A DNA stretch of 11,551 nt from Comamonadaceae bacterium (lineage in GTDB: Bacteria > Pseudomonadota > Gammaproteobacteria > Burkholderiales > Burkholderiaceae), in the NCBI GenBank assembly GCA_947377705.1, contig CANCGU010000066.1, positions 1 to 11,551 on the forward strand. The letters are read 5' to 3'. Below the pieces are notes generated by a model that saw nothing but the letters and a program-made list of their open reading frames with translations, searched no databases and had not been told where the DNA came from. Both the position numbers and the translations under genes were made by a program. How positions within the stretch are numbered: position 1 is the stretch's first letter; the number at the start of each line of letters is the position of its first letter. Positions 6,851-11,551 of this stretch are shown here, piece after piece.

Positions 6851-6871
6851 GGGGGATGGGCCGATACAGAT

Positions 6872-6902
6872 CACTGTGCAGACAGTGGTGCGAGAATTGC
6901 AC
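6872..6902. repeat. Two adjacent inverted repeats upstream of the thioredoxin gene
   Basis: CACTGT (6872-6877) and ACAGTG (6882-6887) form a perfect six-base inverted repeat around GCAG. Directly abutting it, GTGC (6888-6891) and GCAC (6899-6902) form a second, imperfect palindrome around GAGAATT. No T tract follows, so this does not look like an intrinsic terminator. An AT-rich TAAATA at 6907-6912 lies just downstream and 24 bases before the thioredoxin ATG, so the palindromes may be an operator for a local promoter. Function is inferred. Confidence 0.55.
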
Positions 6903-6935
6903 ATCGTAAATATCAGCCCTTGTTCACTCATTGCG

Positions 6936-7292
6936 ATGCCCAAGACACCCTCCCGTTTGCTAGTCGCTTGCTTCTGTGCCGCTTGGTGCCGAACTTGTGA
7001 TGACTATGTGCGTGTCATTGAATTACTCAAGACACGTTATGCCGAACAGGTTGATTTTCTATGGGTGGATATCGAAGCGCAATCCGATGTGTTGGACAGC
7101 GTGGACGTTGAAAACTTTCCCACACTGCTGATTTCGGACGCACAAAAGGTCTACTTCTGGGGCACGGTACTGCCACATGCAGTCACCGCCTCTCAATTGA
7201 TTGACCGTGTCTTAGCGGGAGACATTCGCACCCTTCACGCGCCTGATATCGTTCAACTCGATCAACGTTTACGATCTACTTTTTCTTGTTAG
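6936..7292 (+). CDS. Thioredoxin-family protein with a cysteine-rich WCRTC active site
   Basis: A thioredoxin-fold protein of 118 residues if it starts at ATG 6936. The active-site motif WCRTC is at residues 17-21 (Cys18, Cys21), with the cis-proline segment NFPTLLI later in the chain, as in redox-active thioredoxins. Two further cysteines, Cys12 and Cys14, lie in the beta strand just before it (ACFCAAWCRTC), and the last residue is also Cys. No signal peptide is visible, so it should be cytoplasmic, unlike the periplasmic SoxW-type thioredoxins. An in-frame GTG at 6876 would add 20 residues but falls within an inverted repeat; neither start has a clear ribosome-binding site. It lies between the persulfide dioxygenase gene and a nitroreductase-family gene nine bases downstream, suggesting persulfide reduction or transfer. 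Confidence 0.85.
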   Translation: MPKTPSRLLVACFCAAWCRTCDDYVRVIELLKTRYAEQVDFLWVDIEAQSDVLDSVDVENFPTLLISDAQKVYFWGTVLPHAVTASQLIDRVLAGDIRTLHAPDIVQLDQRLRSTFSC

Positions 7293-7301
7293 GAACCTCT
7301 C

Positions 7302-7895
7302 ATGTCATTCAACGTCCTCGACGATGCTGCACTCGATCAACTGTTTCGCCAAGCTCGCACAGTTCACGCCTTCACCAAAACACCCGTGTCGGATGGCACC
7401 ATCCGCCAGTTGTATGACTTGCTGAAGTGGGGCCCGACAGCGTTTAATGCACAGCCCGCCCGCTATGTGTTCGTTAAATCAGCCGAAGCCAAAGCCAAGC
7501 TGATTCCTGCTTTGATGCCCGGTAACGTGCCGCAAGTCGAAAGCGCTGCCGTCACTGTCATCGTTGCGCAAGACACGCGTTTCCATGAGCAATTGCCCAC
7601 GCAGTTCCCAGGCTACGATGCCAAGCCCCTGTTTGATGCCAACCCTGCCATGGCTGAGGCCACGGCTGTACGCAACAGCAGCATGCAAGGTGCTTACCTG
7701 ATCTTGGCTGCACGCGCTTTGGGCTTGGACAGCGGGGCCATGTCCGGCTTTAACCCACAAGCGGTAAACGATGCGTTTTTCCCTGATGGTTCTTTCAAAG
7801 CCAATTTTCTGATTAACCTCGGCGTGGCTGATCCCGCGGGCGTACACCCGCGTGGCCCACGTTTGTCATTTGAAGAAGCCGCTCAGATTCTGTAA
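7302..7895 (+). CDS. rutE: RutE/HadB-type nitroreductase family protein (malonic semialdehyde reductase)
   Basis: The 197-residue product matches RutE in length and sequence character. RutE is the flavin-dependent NADPH reductase that turns malonic semialdehyde into 3-hydroxypropionate in the Rut pyrimidine-degradation pathway. Visible family features are [15 protein letters not shown] at the N terminus, [15 protein letters not shown] at about residues 40-54, and the late [16 protein letters not shown] with the [14 protein letters not shown] segment. The start has AGGA five to ten bases upstream of ATG 7302. No other rut genes are in the window, so the physiological substrate here is uncertain and a general aldehyde or nitro-compound reduction is possible. 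It is nine bases after the thioredoxin gene and probably shares its transcript. It converges with the hydrolase gene 30 bases away. Confidence 0.87.
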   Translation: MSFNVLDDAALDQLFRQARTVHAFTKTPVSDGTIRQLYDLLKWGPTAFNAQPARYVFVKSAEAKAKLIPALMPGNVPQVESAAVTVIVAQDTRFHEQLPTQFPGYDAKPLFDANPAMAEATAVRNSSMQGAYLILAARALGLDSGAMSGFNPQAVNDAFFPDGSFKANFLINLGVADPAGVHPRGPRLSFEEAAQIL

Positions 7896-7925
7896 GCGAA
7901 TCTTGCGCTTCCCCTGAAAGCCCGT

Positions 7926-8825
7926 TCAAACGTACTGCTTGAACCACGCGATGGCTCGGTTCCAACCATCCTTTGCGGCTGCTGCGCGATAGCTGGATCT
8001 GTAATCGGCGTGGAAGGCATGTGGCGCGTCTGGATACATCACAAATTCTGAAGCCTTGGCCGCTTGGTTGCCTTTGCTGGCCGCATTTACCAAGGCTTCT
8101 TTCATGTGGTTGATCGATGTGATGGGAATGCCAGTGTCTTGGCCGCCATACAAACCCAGTACGGGGGCTTTCAGTGACGCCACCTTGTCAATGGGATGCT
8201 GCGGGTTGTTGGCATTGGTTTGGCCCTCCATGCGACCGTACCAAGCAACACCTGCTTTGATCTTTGGGTTGTGTTCGGCATAGAGCCAAGTGATGCGACC
8301 GCCCCAACAAAAACCACTGATGGCAGCACGGTTGACATTGCCGCCATTTTGACTGGCCCACACCAAGGTAGCGTCTAAGTCGCCCATCACTTGGGCATCT
8401 GGCACGTTGGCAATGACTTCAGCCATGAGTTTGGCCAGTTCGCCATAAGCACTGGGGTCGCCTTGGCGCACAAACAGCTCGGGTGCAATCGCCAAGTAGC
8501 CGGCTTGGGCAAAACGACGCGTCACATCGGCAATGTATTCGTGCACACCAAAAACTTCAGAGATCACCAAGACCACGGGTAAATTGGTTTTGTCTTTCGG
8601 GGCCGAACGGTAGGCGGGCATCTTGAAGCCGTTGACATCAATGGTTACCTCGCCTTCGATCAAACCCTCCGCCGAGGTTTGAATGGCGGTTTGTGCGATC
8701 AACGGCAGGGCCGAAGCTGCGTAACCCAAGCCCAATGCGGTTTGTAAGGCGAGGCGGCGCGTGGGCGCTGAATCCCCCTTGCTGTTGAGCAAGGCCTGTG
8801 TGTCTTGAATCCAATTCGTGTGCAT
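7926..8825 (-). CDS. Dienelactone hydrolase family protein, probably Tat-exported
   Basis: An alpha/beta-hydrolase of the dienelactone hydrolase (carboxymethylenebutenolidase) family. The triad is visible in the 299-residue form: nucleophile Cys173 in GFCWGG, Asp230 in GGQDTG and His269 in PHAFH. The conserved SEVFGVHEYI stretch, carrying the Glu that activates the cysteine in the family, is also present. The chosen start is ATG 8825, preceded on its strand by AAAAGGA at about six bases; upstream in-frame codons to 8897 lack such a site. The N terminus holds TRRLALQTALGLGYAASA with Arg23-Arg24 and an LIAQ cleavage-like end, resembling a Tat signal. The substrate cannot be read from the sequence; no chlorocatechol pathway genes are near, so it may be a general esterase. 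Confidence 0.9.
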   Translation of the reverse strand: MHTNWIQDTQALLNSKGDSAPTRRLALQTALGLGYAASALPLIAQTAIQTSAEGLIEGEVTIDVNGFKMPAYRSAPKDKTNLPVVLVISEVFGVHEYIADVTRRFAQAGYLAIAPELFVRQGDPSAYGELAKLMAEVIANVPDAQVMGDLDATLVWASQNGGNVNRAAISGFCWGGRITWLYAEHNPKIKAGVAWYGRMEGQTNANNPQHPIDKVASLKAPVLGLYGGQDTGIPITSINHMKEALVNAASKGNQAAKASEFVMYPDAPHAFHADYRSSYRAAAAKDGWNRAIAWFKQYV

Positions 8826-8900
8826 GACGTGTCCTTTTAGAAATCGGTTTTGAAGACTGGAAAGCGCAATGCCGCCCAATCCAACATAGCGTCGCAATAG

Positions 8901-8943
8901 TAATAAATCTTGCTTGCAGAAGACCCATCATGCGACAAGCAAG
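8901..8943 (-). terminator. Possible terminator hairpin after the tolC-family gene
   Basis: CTTGCTTG (8909-8916) and CAAGCAAG (8936-8943) are perfect eight-base inverted repeats with a 19-base loop. Read on the - strand, the stem is followed by ATTTATTA, which is AT-rich but not a true T tract. It lies just after the tolC-family stop at 8952. This could be a weak intrinsic terminator; the loop is long and the evidence is limited. Confidence 0.3.
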
Positions 8944-8951
8944 CAGCATGC

Positions 8952-10313
8952 TTATTTCAACAACGCATTCACTTGACGCAGCTGAGCTTCCCCTAATTCA
9001 CCACTGGCGGCAGACAAGCGCAGTTGATCCATCGCAGTTTGAATACGCACTTGCAGAAGCGCCAGTTCGGCTTGTGCTGCGTCATGCTCGGCACTCAACC
9101 ACTCGTTGGTCGTGCGCGCACCCGTGCGATGGGCTTGGCGTGTGGTGTTGAGGCGGGCTTTGCTAGCTTGTTCAGCTTGCGCGAGGGCTTGCAAGCGTGC
9201 TTGCGCCGTGCTGAGATTTTGCCAGGCGTCGCGCACCTGTTGCTCCACAAGCTGCTCAGCTGTTTCTTGGTCGTATTGAAGTTTTTCCACTTGTTTCAAG
9301 GCTTCTCGTTCGCGTGCTTCCACCATGCCACCTGTGCTCAGCGGTGCGTTGAGCTGAATGCCCACCATGTATTGCGTCATTTGGTTGCTGGCAGAGCCGT
9401 ACATGCCGTAGCCTGTCAATCGGTCTATTTGAGCTTGGGCTACCCAATTCACGGTCAAGGCATTGCCTGCTTTGATGCGCTTGGCTTCTTGGCCTTGGAT
9501 GGCTTGGGCCAAGCCCATCATTTGAAGGTTGGGCGATTGTTGCTTGGCGCGTTGCACCCATGTGTTGGTATCGGCTAAGTTGGTCGGGGTCAGGTCCACG
9601 TTGGCAACGCCCAGCAGCTGGTCGGGTGTCTGACCTACCAATTGGCGATAGGCCAATTGCTTCATCGCCAAGTTGTTTTCCTGTGTGATGACACGGGCGC
9701 GGATTTCTGAGACACGTGCTTCCACCTCTTGAACGTCCATCACACTGGCGTCGCCAATGGCTTTGCGTTTGCTGATTTCAGAGGCGGCTTGTCGCACAGT
9801 TTTTTGTTGGCGTTGCAGCACCGAGAGCGTCAGCTCGGCACCCACGACATCAAAGTACCGCTGGGCAGTGCGCATGATGAGGGTTTGTTGTGCTTGCTGC
9901 CATTGCACTTGGGCAAGTTGGGCTGACAGTTCCAGCTGCTTGCTTTGCGCTTCTCGCTCCGGGCTGATCCACGCCTTTTGTGCATTGATGCTGGCCCGGG
10001 CAAGTGCGCCGACGTTCACGTTGGTTTGAAAGCTCACGCCATTTTGGCCCAAGGCTTGCGCACCTTGGGTGCGGCTGTCTGCACCACCCGCACCAGCTGC
10101 GCCGCTGGCTGTCACCACAGGTGCCCACAAAGCCTTGGCTTGTTCTAGGCGGAGTGCAGCTTGTTCGTGCAGGGCGCGTGCCGCTGCAATTTCGGGGTCG
10201 CGGGCAAGCGCTGCTTGCCACGCGCCCATCAAGTCAGCGGCGTGGGCTGTGGAGGCAGTGCTGGCGATGAGGCCAGCGATGGCTAAAGCGGCAGTGAGTG
10301 ACAAGTGTTTCAT
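8952..10313 (-). CDS. TolC/OprM-family outer-membrane efflux protein
   Basis: TolC-family proteins form the trimeric outer-membrane duct of tripartite efflux or secretion systems. The 453-residue protein has a clear signal peptide with cleavage expected after AHA at residue 25. The rest is rich in Ala, Gln, Glu and Leu in long helical stretches, with two repeated halves typical of the family; for example ARALHEQAALRLEQAKAL in the first and ALAQAEQASKARLNTTRQAH in the second are coiled-coil-like duct helices. No lipobox is present, so it is TolC-like rather than OprM-like in anchoring. Its ATG overlaps the stop of the RND permease gene in an ATGA overlap at 10310-10313, indicating translational coupling and a joint RND efflux system. 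Substrate is unknown. Confidence 0.93.
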   Translation of the reverse strand: MKHLSLTAALAIAGLIASTASTAHAADLMGAWQAALARDPEIAAARALHEQAALRLEQAKALWAPVVTASGAAGAGGADSRTQGAQALGQNGVSFQTNVNVGALARASINAQKAWISPEREAQSKQLELSAQLAQVQWQQAQQTLIMRTAQRYFDVVGAELTLSVLQRQQKTVRQAASEISKRKAIGDASVMDVQEVEARVSEIRARVITQENNLAMKQLAYRQLVGQTPDQLLGVANVDLTPTNLADTNTWVQRAKQQSPNLQMMGLAQAIQGQEAKRIKAGNALTVNWVAQAQIDRLTGYGMYGSASNQMTQYMVGIQLNAPLSTGGMVEAREREALKQVEKLQYDQETAEQLVEQQVRDAWQNLSTAQARLQALAQAEQASKARLNTTRQAHRTGARTTNEWLSAEHDAAQAELALLQVRIQTAMDQLRLSAASGELGEAQLRQVNALLK

Positions 10314-11551
10314 GCGTGTTCTCCAGAGATGACAGAGCTTGGCGTGTTCTTGAACGCCATGAAGTAGAGCAGCGGAATCACCAACAAGGTGAGCACGGTG
10401 GAGACAAAAATACCGAAGATGAGCGAGATGGCCAAGCCATTAAAAATGGGATCATCCAAGATGAAAAATGCACCCATCATGGCGGCCAAGCCCGTCAGCA
10501 CAATGGGTTGCGCGCGGGTGATGGCCGAGGCCACCACCGCGTCTTTTAGGGCCACACCGTGCGAGACCTGCAAGCGGATGAAATCGACCAACAAAATCGA
10601 GTTGCGCACAATGATGCCGGCCAAAGCAATCATGCCAATCATCGAGGTAGCGGTGTAGGGCGCGCCCAGCAACGCGTGGCCCGGCATCACACCAATGAGG
10701 GTGAGTGGAATGGGCGCCATGATGATGAGTGGCACCAAATAAGAACCAAACTGCGCGACCACCAACAAGTAAATCAGCACCAAGCCCACCGCATAGGCAG
10801 CGCCCATGTCGCGGAAGGTTTCATAGGTCATTTGCCATTCGCCGTCCCACTTGACGGCGTAGTGTTGATACGGGTCGGTGGGTTGTTGGATGAAGTATTC
10901 ATCCACAGGTTTTCCGTTGGGTGCTTGCAGTTGGCTCAAGCCACGGCGCATGCCAAACATGCCGTACAAGGGGCTGTCCACTTTGCCCGCCATGTCGCCC
11001 ACCACGTAGGTCACAGGCAGCAGGTCTTTGTGATAGATGGGTTGCTCGCGCAGGGTGTTGCTGATGGTGACGAGTTGGCGAATGGGCACAATTTCGCGCT
11101 GCGAGTTACGCACGCCAAGGCTCAGCATTTTGTCTAACGCGTCTTGCTCGCTCTTGGCCAAGCGAATGACGATGGCGCCTGCGTATTTGTTTTGGTCGTG
11201 GGCGTACACAGTGGATTCACCGGCCAGTGCGGCACGCAGCGTGCTGACAATGGCAAGTTGCGACACACCCATTTGTGCTGCTTTTTGGCGGTTGATCAGC
11301 AGCACTTGGCGCGGGGCTGCACTGAGGGTGCTGTCGTCTACATCGACCACGCCGTTCTGCTGGTTGAACAGCGCACGCACCGACTTGGCCACTTGGTAGC
11401 GACCTTCGTCTGTGGGGCCATACACCTCGGCCACGATGGGCGCCAACACGGGTGGGCCAGGTGGCACTTCGATGACTTTGACATTTGCATTGAACTGTTT
11501 GCCAATCGCTTGCAACGCAGGGCGCTCGCGCATGGCGATGATGTGGCTTTG
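10310..11551 (-). CDS. RND family efflux permease, C-terminal part (runs off the window)
   Basis: The frame is open to the end of the window, giving the last 413 residues of what is normally a protein of over 1000 residues. Visible are the second periplasmic porter region (VIEVPPGPPVLAPIVAEVYGP onward, in part) and the C-terminal membrane bundle: AYAVGLVLIYLLVVAQFGSY, MAPIPLTLIGVMPG, GMIALAGIIVRNSILLVDF, TGLAAMMGAFFI and STVLTLLVIPLLYF. These match the HAE1/AcrB-type RND transporters that expel substrates by proton antiport. The Arg in IIVRNSILLVDF lies about where AcrB has Lys940. The N-terminal half, with the main proton-relay aspartates, is outside the window, as is any adaptor gene. It is translationally coupled to the TolC-family gene downstream. 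Substrate cannot be assigned. Confidence 0.93.
   Translation of the reverse strand, partial: QSHIIAMRERPALQAIGKQFNANVKVIEVPPGPPVLAPIVAEVYGPTDEGRYQVAKSVRALFNQQNGVVDVDDSTLSAAPRQVLLINRQKAAQMGVSQLAIVSTLRAALAGESTVYAHDQNKYAGAIVIRLAKSEQDALDKMLSLGVRNSQREIVPIRQLVTISNTLREQPIYHKDLLPVTYVVGDMAGKVDSPLYGMFGMRRGLSQLQAPNGKPVDEYFIQQPTDPYQHYAVKWDGEWQMTYETFRDMGAAYAVGLVLIYLLVVAQFGSYLVPLIIMAPIPLTLIGVMPGHALLGAPYTATSMIGMIALAGIIVRNSILLVDFIRLQVSHGVALKDAVVASAITRAQPIVLTGLAAMMGAFFILDDPIFNGLAISLIFGIFVSTVLTLLVIPLLYFMAFKNTPSSVISGEHA

Noticed and set aside
7885..7903. A hairpin AGATTC/GAATCT across the rutE stop codon, considered as a convergent terminator.
   Set aside because: The stem is only six bases and AT-rich, the first arm lies inside the coding region, and no T tract follows on either strand.
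8001..8951. A search for a mobile element or pathway island boundary around the hydrolase gene.
   Set aside because: No transposase, integrase, tRNA or flanking direct repeat is visible. The composition looks the same as that of the neighbours by eye.
9024..9578. A 184-residue plus-strand frame opposite the tolC-family gene.
   Set aside because: It is antisense to a complete TolC-family protein with a signal peptide, and it has no domain or upstream signals of its own.
10559..11137. A 192-residue plus-strand frame opposite the RND permease gene.
   Set aside because: It is antisense to clear RND membrane segments, with biased His/Gln/Ala composition and no ribosome-binding site.

Overview
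The window reads as a sulfur-oxidation island from a betaproteobacterium, most likely a Comamonadaceae member (Limnohabitans/Rhodoferax/Polaromonas-like). This placement is inferred from the soxYZAXB gene order, the character of the proteins and the moderate GC content; no 16S or other marker is present. I see no tRNA, rRNA, CRISPR, insertion sequence or phage gene. Gene density is high and no stretch over 300 bases lacks a gene.

Region 1 (1-4086, + strand) is the periplasmic thiosulfate-oxidising Sox system: the 3' end of soxY with its GGCGG carrier tail, then soxZ, soxA, soxX and soxB, followed by a small DUF2892 membrane protein. SoxAX would load thiosulfate onto the SoxY cysteine, SoxYZ would carry it, and SoxB would release sulfate. 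A well-formed intrinsic terminator sits between soxX and soxB. soxCD is not in the window and could lie upstream.

Region 2 (3970-5920, - strand) holds three YeeE/YedE (TsuA-like) membrane proteins with conserved cysteines. One is a full-length transporter. The other two are half-size proteins encoded side by side (YeeE plus DUF6691) that together look like one full-length transporter. They probably move thiosulfate or another sulfur species across the inner membrane. The last gene of region 1 and the first of region 2 converge and overlap by 117 bases.

Region 3 (5978-7895, + strand) starts from a very short divergent intergenic stretch. It has a Blh/ETHE1-type persulfide dioxygenase, an unusual cysteine-rich cytoplasmic thioredoxin and a RutE-type nitroreductase family protein. 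The dioxygenase and the thioredoxin fit a cytoplasmic sulfane-sulfur branch that complements Sox and the YeeE transporters.

Region 4 (7926-11551, - strand) has a probably Tat-exported dienelactone hydrolase family protein, then a TolC-type outer-membrane factor translationally coupled (ATGA overlap) to an RND efflux permease that runs off the window end. Whether this efflux system belongs to sulfur metabolism cannot be told from the sequence alone.
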